Below are positions 1 to 5,105 of a stretch of 8,352 bases of DNA, piece by piece (positions within the stretch are counted from its first letter, which is position 1; each line of letters starts with the position of its first letter). The stretch spans positions 1-8,352 of the forward strand of contig DATFYI010000251.1 of assembly GCA_035315125.1 (NCBI GenBank), given 5' to 3'. The notes beneath the pieces were generated by a model, which worked only from the letters and a program-made list of their open reading frames with translations, searched no databases and was not told where the DNA came from. Both the position numbers and the translations under genes were made by a program. This DNA comes from DATFYI01 sp035315125 (GTDB lineage: Bacteria > Chloroflexota > Anaerolineae > Anaerolineales > Anaerolineaceae).

Positions 1-730
1 GCGACATGGTAGAGTTGAACTGCATTACACTGGCCATGTTATGGGTATAGTCTTCGTTGGCAGCCTCAAACCGTTGACTTTCATGCTCGCTGCGCACGAA
101 GGCCTTGACCAGACGGGAACCAGAAATATTTTCCTGTAGGACTGTATTCAGCCAATCCAATTTTGTCTGGACGGTTTGATAGAGTGGCTCCATTTTTATG
201 CTAAAAAAGACCAGCACTGCCGAGGTAACCAACAAAAGGGGAATAAGGCTTAAGGCTAGTTGATGGTTGGTTATATACATCAGGATGAAGCTGCCGATCA
301 AGGTCAGGGGTGCGCTGGCACCAATGCGCAAGGAAATCTGAACAAAGCGCTGAACAGCATCAGCATCGTTTGTCATCCGCACCATCAACTTTCCGGTGCC
401 GAAGCGATCCAGGTTACCATAAGAGAAATTTTGGATCTTAAGGAAGATGGCTTCGCGAAGATCTCGAGAGACGCTTTGGCCTACGCGTACTGAGTAGATA
501 CTGCTGCCAATGGCTACCAGAGTATCCAGAATGGTGATGCCAAGCATAATGGCAGAAGTCGTCAAGACTACATTCAGGTTGTTCTTTTTGATACCTTGAT
601 CGATGATCTGTTCCACCAGACGAGGTATCGAAAGATCCATGCAGACCCTGAGGAACAGCAAGAACAAAGATAATGTGGCCAGCTTCGTGTAAGGTTTAAC
701 AAATGAAAGTATTTTTCGGATAATGTACAT
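1..730 (-). CDS. ABC exporter, N-terminal transmembrane part (3' end outside window)
   Basis: This is the N-terminal 243 residues of a fused membrane/ATPase half-transporter of the multidrug and lipid exporter type (MdlB/BmrA-like), which sits in the inner membrane and uses ATP to pump substrate out. The translation starts MYIIRKILSFVKPY and shows hydrophobic segments at about residues 17-33, 54-76, 138-153 and 158-178. Family landmarks are the intracellular-loop motif TGKLMVRMTNDADAVQ (112-127) and QENISGSRLVKAF (199-211), which match the 'G.L.SR..ND' and 'QE...G...VKAF' patterns of ABC_membrane domains. The ATPase domain lies beyond the left edge. The ATG at 728-730 is the first start after an in-frame stop (TAA just upstream). 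It lies 34 bases after the MarR gene, so the two are probably co-transcribed. The substrate cannot be read from this part. Another such half-transporter may follow outside the window, since these often work as pairs. Confidence 0.93.
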   Translation of the reverse strand, partial: MYIIRKILSFVKPYTKLATLSLFLLFLRVCMDLSIPRLVEQIIDQGIKKNNLNVVLTTSAIMLGITILDTLVAIGSSIYSVRVGQSVSRDLREAIFLKIQNFSYGNLDRFGTGKLMVRMTNDADAVQRFVQISLRIGASAPLTLIGSFILMYITNHQLALSLIPLLLVTSAVLVFFSIKMEPLYQTVQTKLDWLNTVLQENISGSRLVKAFVRSEHESQRFEAANEDYTHNMASVMQFNSTMS

Positions 731-764
731 GAATTTTCGACGGTAATTTTAGAGTTTCCAAAAG

Positions 765-1217
765 TTAGAGGAATGCTTTCTTCATAGGTTCCAGACCCTG
801 GAGCATACAACTCAATTCTTCGGGCGTTAAGCCCGATAGCTTATTCATGATCCATTTGCGGTTCTCGGCATAGACTATGTTGAGCAGCTCTGTGCCTTTG
901 TCGGTCAGTTCCAACTTCACGTAACGACGATCTTCACTGCGCTCCTGGCGGCACACATAGCCTTTTTCCACCAATAGCTCTACCGATTGACTAACCGCCG
1001 AGCGGCTGATTTGGCGGGTATTAGCAAGTTGGCCTACTGTATTATTACCTCGCCGGATATAGCGCAAAATGTGAAATTGCCCCACCGAAATTTTAAGTTG
1101 CGAGGTTGCAGTACTGCGCAAATGGTTTCGAACCCGGTCCCATACTGTCGGAACGGCTTCCCAAAACCGTTCGACGGCCTCATTCAGGTATTCTTCCGTT
1201 TCTTCATCTTTCATCAT
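765..1217 (-). CDS. MarR-family transcriptional regulator
   Basis: This 150-residue protein has the length and layout of MarR repressors: helical dimerisation ends around a winged helix-turn-helix. The DNA-binding core spans about residues 43-108. The recognition helix reads RSAVSQSVELLVEKGYV (72-88) and the wing reads RSEDRRYVKLELTDKG (93-108), including the conserved Asp-Arg pair (D96, R97) of the family. It is the first gene of a minus-strand pair with an ABC exporter, the classic arrangement in which the repressor controls its own gene and the pump and is released by a toxic ligand. Its promoter and a putative operator lie at 1254-1296. Two adjacent ATGs (1217 and 1214) are possible starts; the ribosome site in front is weak (GAAAG), so the exact start is uncertain by one codon. 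The ligand is unknown. Confidence 0.95.
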   Translation of the reverse strand: MMKDEETEEYLNEAVERFWEAVPTVWDRVRNHLRSTATSQLKISVGQFHILRYIRRGNNTVGQLANTRQISRSAVSQSVELLVEKGYVCRQERSEDRRYVKLELTDKGTELLNIVYAENRKWIMNKLSGLTPEELSCMLQGLEPMKKAFL

Positions 1218-1253
1218 TTATACTTTCATTTACTTACGATCAATTTCTTAAAC

Positions 1254-1270
1254 AGTTAATTGACTTAACT
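1254..1270. promoter_or_regulatory. Putative MarR operator (17-bp inverted repeat)
   Basis: AGTTAA and TTAACT form perfect 6-base arms around a 5-base centre (TTGAC). The arms overlap the -10 box of the minus-strand promoter and its expected start point, so a bound dimer would block RNA polymerase. Size and symmetry fit MarR-family operators. Assignment to the adjacent regulator is inferred from position. Confidence 0.6.
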
Positions 1271-1289
1271 ATAAAATGACGGTGATAAT
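1260..1289 (+). promoter_or_regulatory. Weak candidate plus-strand promoter
   Basis: TTGACT (1260-1265) and GATAAT (1284-1289) are 18 bases apart, each five of six to the sigma-70 consensus. It overlaps the MarR operator and would fire rightward into the spacer. It is more than 600 bases from the first BMC gene, so its role, if any, is unclear. Confidence 0.22.
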
Positions 1290-1296
1290 CTGTCAA
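1268..1296 (-). promoter_or_regulatory. Sigma-70-type promoter of the MarR-ABC operon
   Basis: On the minus strand a consensus -35 box TTGACA (1296-1291) is followed after exactly 17 bases by TATAGT (1273-1268), five of six matches to the -10 consensus. Transcription would start near 1261, leaving a leader of roughly 45 bases before the MarR start codon. This is the best promoter-like sequence in the window. Confidence 0.72.
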
Positions 1297-1394
1297 GAGG
1301 ATGTGGGCACCGCCTTTATCGGTGGTGTATAACCCAAACACATATCTTCGTGGCGTGATTTCCAACTTTACCGCCCAGCACATGGCTCAAATAC

Positions 1395-1409
1395 GCCTGA
1401 GAATCAGGC
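1395..1409. repeat. Small perfect hairpin
   Basis: GCCTGA and TCAGGC pair perfectly around a 3-base loop (GAA). No T-run follows on either side, so it is not a standard intrinsic terminator. Function unknown. Confidence 0.4.
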
Positions 1410-1440
1410 TGCTGCCGGTACAGTTCTTAACATAAGACCA

Positions 1441-1455
1441 GAATCCCAAGGATTC
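1441..1455. repeat. Small perfect hairpin, second copy of the same architecture
   Basis: GAATCC and GGATTC pair perfectly around the 3-base loop CAA. The 3' arm, read as GATTCC (1451-1456), could alternatively pair with GGAATC at 1478-1483, so two exclusive folds are possible in a transcript. No T-run follows. Confidence 0.4.
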
Positions 1456-1482
1456 CGAATAGATGATGGCTTAAGCAGGAAT

Positions 1483-1553
1483 CTATCTCCAATTATGATA
1501 GTAAAAAGCTCGCTATCTCACCATATTCTTCTATCATTAGAACTATCCACCAT
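1483..1553 (+). repeat. Three CTATC-led repeats with 30-bp phasing
   Basis: CTATCTC at 1483, CTATCTC at 1513 and CTATCCA at 1543 begin exactly 30 bases apart, about three helical turns. The second and third continue as CTATCTCACCAT and CTATCCACCAT. A further CTATCAT sits at 1531, out of phase. Such phased short repeats can be binding sites for an activator, but the regulator is not in the window. Confidence 0.35.
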
Positions 1554-1563
1554 CAATTATGGT
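1549..1563. promoter_or_regulatory. Putative operator-like palindrome
   Basis: ACCAT and ATGGT are perfect arms around CAATT. A related but imperfect element, CCATTGATTGTGG, lies at 1598-1610. Both lie upstream of the BMC operon and flank a TATAAT hexamer at 1581-1586. Arms of five bases can occur by chance, so this is a tentative call. Confidence 0.25.
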
Positions 1564-1727
1564 CGCACTCCAGATCGGGCTATAATGCATTTATCCCCCA
1601 TTGATTGTGGTTCCATCTAATATTTGCACCATACAGGCATACGGCTTAATTGCAAGATAGACGCTACGTCAAAAAATAAAACTTTTATTACATCCTTCCT
1701 ATGTTAATGATTACATTCTTCCTCTTC

Positions 1728-1760
1728 TTGTGAAAATAGTTGCAATACGTGGAATATAAT
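1728..1760 (+). promoter_or_regulatory. Tentative promoter region for the BMC operon
   Basis: A perfect TATAAT lies at 1755-1760 in AT-rich DNA about 170 bases before the first BMC gene. The only -35-like match, TTGTGA at 1728-1733, is 21 bases away, longer than the usual 16-18. The -10 hexamer may be fortuitous in such AT-rich sequence, or it may depend on an activator. Confidence 0.25.
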
Positions 1761-1931
1761 GATAACATATTCAGCAGATGAAATAAATATCATTTTATAT
1801 TCAATACCGAATAATATTTCATATTTTGAGAGTTTCAAGAAAACTAAGAAGCGACATCGTCTAGAGCAAGAAATAAAAATCAGCACTTAGTTTGGCCCTT
1901 CAATGGACCGGGATAGAGGTTAAATCAAATT

Positions 1932-3020
1932 ATGAATACCACTCCCCTTTTACAGATCGCCATGGATTACATTTCATTACCAAAAGCACTGGCAATGGCG
2001 GTCCTGGTTGCCCCTGAAGTAGACATCATTGAAATCGGCACCCCACTTTGCAAAGCAGCCGGGCTCGAGGCAATCCGGTCCATGCGCGAGATTTGCCCCG
2101 ACAAGCTCATCCTGGCCGATTTCAAAGCTCCAGATGTGGGCGGTCTCGAGGCGACCATGGCCTTCGACGCAGGCGCCGATATGATGACGGTAATTGGCGG
2201 CGCTGCGCTGGCGACCGTGGAGCAGGCGCTTTCTGTTGCCCGCCAACGGGGCAAGGAAATGTTGATGGAACTCACCGGCGTCCGCGACATCATTGCGCGT
2301 GCAACCGAATGGCGCCGGATCGGGGTTGACCGTATCGTTTATCACCGTGAGTGGGATGCCCAATCCGCGGGCCGTGAATGGACGGAAGATGACAAGCAAA
2401 TCATGCGACGGTTGATTGATATGGGTTATAAACTCACGGTAACCGGCGGAATGACGATGGAACTGCTGCCTTTTTTTGCCGATCTGCCGATTTCCGTTTT
2501 GATTTGCGGCCGGGGGATTCGTGAAGCAGCCGATCCGCGCGCTGCAGCCCACCAGATGCGCCTGGCCCTGGCTGAGTTGTGGTCAGGAACCTCCTCCAGC
2601 GCCCCATCATCCTCCTGTTCTACAGCAGCCGTCCCTTCCCTGGCTGATCAAGCGGTAAAAGCCATTCGTTGGGGCGTTAGCGAAATGGGATTGTCTTTGA
2701 TTGTGGATGGGCGCGAATGCCCCGGTTGCGATTCCACGCAGCGTTTCTGTTCGGGAGCCCAAACGGATATCCAGTGCCCTGGCAATTTGCGCTCAGCGGA
2801 CGTTGTGCGCAGCCTGGGGCAGATTGTGAGCGCAAACGGAGCGTTTGGCTCGGTCTCCGAGAGCGCCTTTTTCCTTGACCCGACCCAATTGGGTGATCTT
2901 TCGCGCAACCGGGTGATTGACATGTTGAACGCCACCGGAACTGCCCTGCGAAATTTAGGGTATCCGGTTGATACCAATGCGGGCCTAAAGGCCGCGAATC
3001 AAGTTTTCGAAAATTCATAA
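1932..3020 (+). CDS. 3-keto-L-gulonate-6-phosphate decarboxylase/hexulose-6-phosphate synthase-like enzyme with C-terminal extension
   Basis: Residues 5-217 form an OMP-decarboxylase-superfamily barrel closest, by my reading, to UlaD/SgbH (3-keto-L-gulonate 6-phosphate to L-xylulose 5-phosphate plus CO2); hexulose-6-phosphate synthase is the sister family. Equivalents of UlaD residues are visible: D12, E34, D63-F-K65-A-P-D68 (the Asp-x-Lys-x-x-Asp motif), E113, H138 and T171, plus phosphate-binding GRGIREA (193-199). The position of UlaD R139 is W141. E113 and T171 are the decarboxylase-type choices, where the synthase has Asp and Ala. A Ser/Ala linker (about 219-236) then leads to a roughly 125-residue region I do not recognise, with cysteines C263, C266, C273 and C282. 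UlaD stops near residue 216, so the protein is about two-thirds longer than usual. It opens the BMC operon. Ribosome site AGAGG (1915-1919) is 12 bases from the ATG. Family certain; reaction inferred. Confidence 0.88.
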   Translation: MNTTPLLQIAMDYISLPKALAMAVLVAPEVDIIEIGTPLCKAAGLEAIRSMREICPDKLILADFKAPDVGGLEATMAFDAGADMMTVIGGAALATVEQALSVARQRGKEMLMELTGVRDIIARATEWRRIGVDRIVYHREWDAQSAGREWTEDDKQIMRRLIDMGYKLTVTGGMTMELLPFFADLPISVLICGRGIREAADPRAAAHQMRLALAELWSGTSSSAPSSSCSTAAVPSLADQAVKAIRWGVSEMGLSLIVDGRECPGCDSTQRFCSGAQTDIQCPGNLRSADVVRSLGQIVSANGAFGSVSESAFFLDPTQLGDLSRNRVIDMLNATGTALRNLGYPVDTNAGLKAANQVFENS

Positions 3021-3035
3021 AAGAAAAGGACATCT

Positions 3036-3371
3036 ATGGCTACTTCACATTTGCAGATTACTGCCCTTGGAATGGTCGAAACGAAAGGACTGGTGGCCTC
3101 GATCGAGGCGGCTGACGCAATGACCAAGGTGGCTCATGTACGCCTGATCTGCCAGGAAGAGATCGGCGGCGGGTACATCACCATTATGGTCCGCGGTGAA
3201 GTCGGTGCGGTGCAGGCCTCGGTGGATGCAGGTGTTGCGGCTGCCAAGCGGGCTGGGGAACTGGTGGCGGCCCATGTTATTGCCCGGCCTCACCCGGTCG
3301 TCGAAAAGCTGCTTAACCAGGGCTCGACCAAAATCGTGCGGGCGCTGGCAAACCTGCCCGCGGAACGCTAG
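3036..3371 (+). CDS. BMC-H shell protein (hexamer, PduA/CcmK type)
   Basis: This 111-residue protein is a single bacterial microcompartment domain that forms hexameric tiles of the protein shell. The translation ALGMVETKGLVASIEAADAM (10-29) followed by TK, and later MVRGEVGAV (51-59), is the family's core signature; K31 corresponds to the conserved Lys at hexamer edges. The central pore loop reads IGGG (43-46), where PduA-type proteins have GSG. A short tail (PHPVVEKLLNQGSTKIVRAL) ends in a possible helix. A good ribosome site (AAAAGGA) precedes the ATG, 15 bases after the decarboxylase-like gene. A second BMC-H at 4746-5087 is clearly related but has different pore residues, so the shell probably has two hexamer types, either mixed or with different transport properties. 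Confidence 0.97.
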   Translation: MATSHLQITALGMVETKGLVASIEAADAMTKVAHVRLICQEEIGGGYITIMVRGEVGAVQASVDAGVAAAKRAGELVAAHVIARPHPVVEKLLNQGSTKIVRALANLPAER

Positions 3372-3394
3372 GCACAGAATCAAGGCGAGGAACA

Positions 3395-4009
3395 ATGGAA
3401 CTTAGGACATATATACTCATCGACTCGATGCAGCCCCAATATGCGGCGCTCACCGGGATGCTTCTCAAGGGAGATGTTCCCGTGGAGGGCATGGCTGAAT
3501 TGTTCGTCGAGCTGGCGCCTGCCAGTGAGGTTTACGAATTCTTGGATATAGCACTCAAGGCGACCGATGTTCGGCCAGGAACTCTGAGTGTCGAGCGGGA
3601 ATATGGCAGCCTCGAAATCCACGCTCCTTTCCAGGAAGCCGTGCGCGTTGCCGGGCGTGAAGCATTGGCCCACTTCAATCTCTCCGAACACGACCGCCAC
3701 AAGCCCGAAATCGCTGCAGTCAAGATGATTACCAACGTGGATGCTTACGAGGCTCAGTTGGTAAACCAGACCAGCCGTGGCGGGTTGTTGCTGCATGGCC
3801 AGACCTTGTGCGTGCTCGAAGTTGCACCAGCCTCTTATGTGATGTTGGCTGCGAATGAAGCCGAAAAAGCGGCTCATATTACAATGGTCCACTACCAGTC
3901 CTCCGGCCGTTTCGGACGTCTCTACATTTCAGGCACCGAGTCTGAAGTTAAGGTGGGGCGCGATGCAGCCATTCAGGCGATCCGTAGTTTGAGCGGTCAG
4001 GGCAAGTAA
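3395..4009 (+). CDS. BMC-T shell protein (tandem BMC domains, pseudohexamer)
   Basis: This 204-residue protein has two related halves, about residues 34-91 and 137-196. Both halves begin with an 'E(L/V)APAS' strand and continue through the helix-strand pattern of a BMC domain: VELAPASEVYEFLDIALKA against LEVAPASYVMLAANEAEKAA. Tandem-domain (BMC-T) proteins trimerise into six-sided tiles, often with a larger gated central pore. The likely pore-lining loop in the second half is GRFGR (171-175); the first half has YGSLE at the equivalent place. The N-terminus (MELRTYILIDSMQPQ) is not part of a standard BMC domain. The sequence is distant from EutL, PduB and PduT, so I cannot place it in a named subclass. 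It sits between the first BMC-H and the small associated protein, with a GAGGA ribosome site. Shell role is confident; what passes the pore is unknown. Confidence 0.85.
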   Translation: MELRTYILIDSMQPQYAALTGMLLKGDVPVEGMAELFVELAPASEVYEFLDIALKATDVRPGTLSVEREYGSLEIHAPFQEAVRVAGREALAHFNLSEHDRHKPEIAAVKMITNVDAYEAQLVNQTSRGGLLLHGQTLCVLEVAPASYVMLAANEAEKAAHITMVHYQSSGRFGRLYISGTESEVKVGRDAAIQAIRSLSGQGK

Positions 4010-4029
4010 ACCCCGCTGGAGGTGAAGTG

Positions 4030-4428
4030 GTGAAATACATTTGCATGGAAGATATCGAAAACTTGGCTGCCCAGGGAAAAAAAGAACTGGTCGTCGGTGA
4101 GAACACAGTCCTGATGGATCTGGCGCGCGATATGGCCCATCAGCTGGGTGTATCAATTGTGGATGGTTCCCGCCCCGCCCCAGCCAAGGTAGTTCCTGCA
4201 GGTGCATCTTCCTCTCCGGCCAAAGCAGACGCACCGGTTCCACCTGCATCTTCAAGGCGTGAGGCAGCGCCCAAACTGGGCCCCAAACCGAAGGGCTGTC
4301 AGCATGGCACATTGGCGGTCGTTGCAGCCCGGCAGGAGCAACCAAAAATCCATCCGAATGAGGATGTGTTGGTAGATCAACTGGTTGAAGTTGTCAGGCA
4401 ATCCAGCAAGAATCGCTCCGGGAACTGA
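4030..4428 (+). CDS. Small BMC-associated protein with Pro/Ala linker and C-terminal amphipathic helix
   Basis: The protein (132 residues) has three parts. Residues 1-45 read MKYICMEDIENLAAQGKKEL then VVGENTVLMDLARDMAHQLG; this resembles the short 'i..edi..l...G...l.v...t.lt.lA.d.A.elgv.i' module found at the start of EutQ-like and other microcompartment-associated proteins. Residues 46-92 are a Pro/Ala/Ser/Lys-rich, probably unfolded linker. Residues 108-126 (HPNEDVLVDQLVEVVRQSSK) look like an amphipathic helix of the encapsulation-peptide kind that binds shell proteins. No catalytic domain is apparent, so I infer a scaffold or adaptor that joins cargo to shell. Two GTG codons (4027, 4030) are possible starts; GGAGG at 4018-4022 is 4 bases from the first and 7 from the second, which favours 4030. 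It lies among shell genes on both sides. Confidence 0.75.
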   Translation: MKYICMEDIENLAAQGKKELVVGENTVLMDLARDMAHQLGVSIVDGSRPAPAKVVPAGASSSPAKADAPVPPASSRREAAPKLGPKPKGCQHGTLAVVAARQEQPKIHPNEDVLVDQLVEVVRQSSKNRSGN

Positions 4429-4454
4429 TCGACTGGCGCGCGTGAGGAGAAAAC

Positions 4455-4745
4455 ATGATTATCGCTAAAGTAGTAGGGGTGGCAGTTGCCTCCCTCAAAC
4501 ACGAAACGCTAAGAACGACCAAACTACTGCTCGTCCAACCGGCGGATGCCAGCGGTAACCCAAGCGGCGAGCTCTTTTTGGCAGTAGACCTGGTCGGCGC
4601 AGGCGAAGGTGAGCTCGTTATGGTGAGCCAGGGCAGCTCAGCGCGCCTGGTAACCGGGCAAAATTCCTCACCGATTGATGCAGCAATAGTTGGTATTCTC
4701 GACTCCCTGCGGTTTGAGGGAGACATTTCCTACAGGAAGGAATAG
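4455..4745 (+). CDS. BMC-P shell vertex protein (EutN/CcmL family pentamer)
   Basis: This 96-residue protein has the full length and hallmarks of the EutN/CcmL family, whose pentamers cap the twelve vertices of microcompartment shells. Visible signatures are an N-terminal MIIAKVVGVAVASLKHETLR, then LLLVQPAD (25-32), AVDLVGAGEGELVMVSQGSSAR (43-64) written here only as a motif span, and PIDAAIVGILD (73-83). A strong GAGGAG lies 6 bases before the ATG. Its stop codon directly abuts the start codon of the following BMC-H gene, so the two are probably translationally coupled. Presence of a pentamer gene means the operon can in principle close an icosahedral shell, and distinguishes this from stray BMC-H copies. 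Only one vertex gene is seen here; many BMC loci have several. Confidence 0.97.
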   Translation: MIIAKVVGVAVASLKHETLRTTKLLLVQPADASGNPSGELFLAVDLVGAGEGELVMVSQGSSARLVTGQNSSPIDAAIVGILDSLRFEGDISYRKE

Positions 4746-5087
4746 ATGGCCATGGCAACAACAAACGAGAGCCAAAACGATATTCAAAAATTGGAAGAAG
4801 CCCTGGACCCTGGAATGCGGGCGTTGGGTATGATTGAAACGCGCGGACTAGTGGCGTGCATCGAGGCCGCTGACGCCATGATCAAGGCTTCGAACATCAC
4901 CCTGCTCGACCTGCGCGCCATTGGCGCCGGTTATATGACCGTCATGGTGCGCGGCGATGTTGGTGCGGTGCGGACCGCTATCGAAGCGGGTTCCCAGGCC
5001 GCGCGCCGGTTGGGTGAGGTTGTGTCGGTGCGGATCTTGCCCAGCCCTCACCTCGACCTCGAAAACTTACTACCTGCGGCACTCTAA
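4746..5087 (+). CDS. BMC-H shell protein, second copy (hexamer)
   Basis: A second single-domain microcompartment shell protein of 113 residues. The core reads ALGMIETRGLVACIEAADAM (26-45), then IKASN with the conserved K47, and MVRGDVGAV (67-75). The pore loop is IGAG (59-62), against IGGG in the first BMC-H. It has about 24 extra N-terminal residues (MAMATTNESQNDIQKLEEAL...) that may form a short helix facing one side of the shell, and a short C-terminal tail PHLDLENLLPAAL. The ATG follows directly on the stop codon of the vertex protein gene with AGGAAGGA inside that gene's end as ribosome site; an alternative ATG is at 4752. Its similarity to the first copy suggests an old duplication with division of roles, not a recent one. 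Confidence 0.97.
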   Translation: MAMATTNESQNDIQKLEEALDPGMRALGMIETRGLVACIEAADAMIKASNITLLDLRAIGAGYMTVMVRGDVGAVRTAIEAGSQAARRLGEVVSVRILPSPHLDLENLLPAAL

Positions 5088-5105
5088 TAAAAGAGCGAGG
5101 CATAT

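Larger units (their letters stand above)
1297..1931. other. AT-rich intergenic spacer between the two divergent transcription units
   Basis: No convincing gene is present in these roughly 635 bases. A 44-codon open frame at 1301-1435 (plus) and a 60-codon one at 1704-1886 (minus) resemble no family I recognise; the second is built of AT-rich codons. The stretch from about 1440 to 1890 is markedly poorer in G and C than both flanks. It holds two small hairpins (1395-1409, 1441-1455), a set of CTATC repeats spaced 30 bases apart (1483-1553), two CCAT...TGG near-palindromes (1549-1610) and two perfect TATAAT hexamers (1581-1586, 1755-1760). It probably carries the control region of the BMC operon. 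Confidence 0.6.

Noticed and set aside
574..810. 78-codon minus-strand frame spanning the MarR-ABC junction
   Set aside because: It overlaps the ends of two well-supported genes in another frame and has no protein-like features.
1301..1435. 44-codon plus-strand open frame (begins MWAPPLSVVYNPNTYLRGV)
   Set aside because: No ribosome site at a workable distance, no recognised family, and a hairpin lies inside it. A remnant of an older gene is possible but not supported.
1704..1886. 60-codon minus-strand open frame in the AT-rich spacer
   Set aside because: Its Ile/Phe/Ser-rich translation reflects AT-rich DNA and there is no convincing start context or family likeness.
1977..2552. 191-codon open frame on the minus strand inside the decarboxylase-like gene
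   Set aside because: It lies antisense to a clearly recognisable enzyme and its translation has no family features; long antisense frames are common opposite G+C-rich coding sequence.
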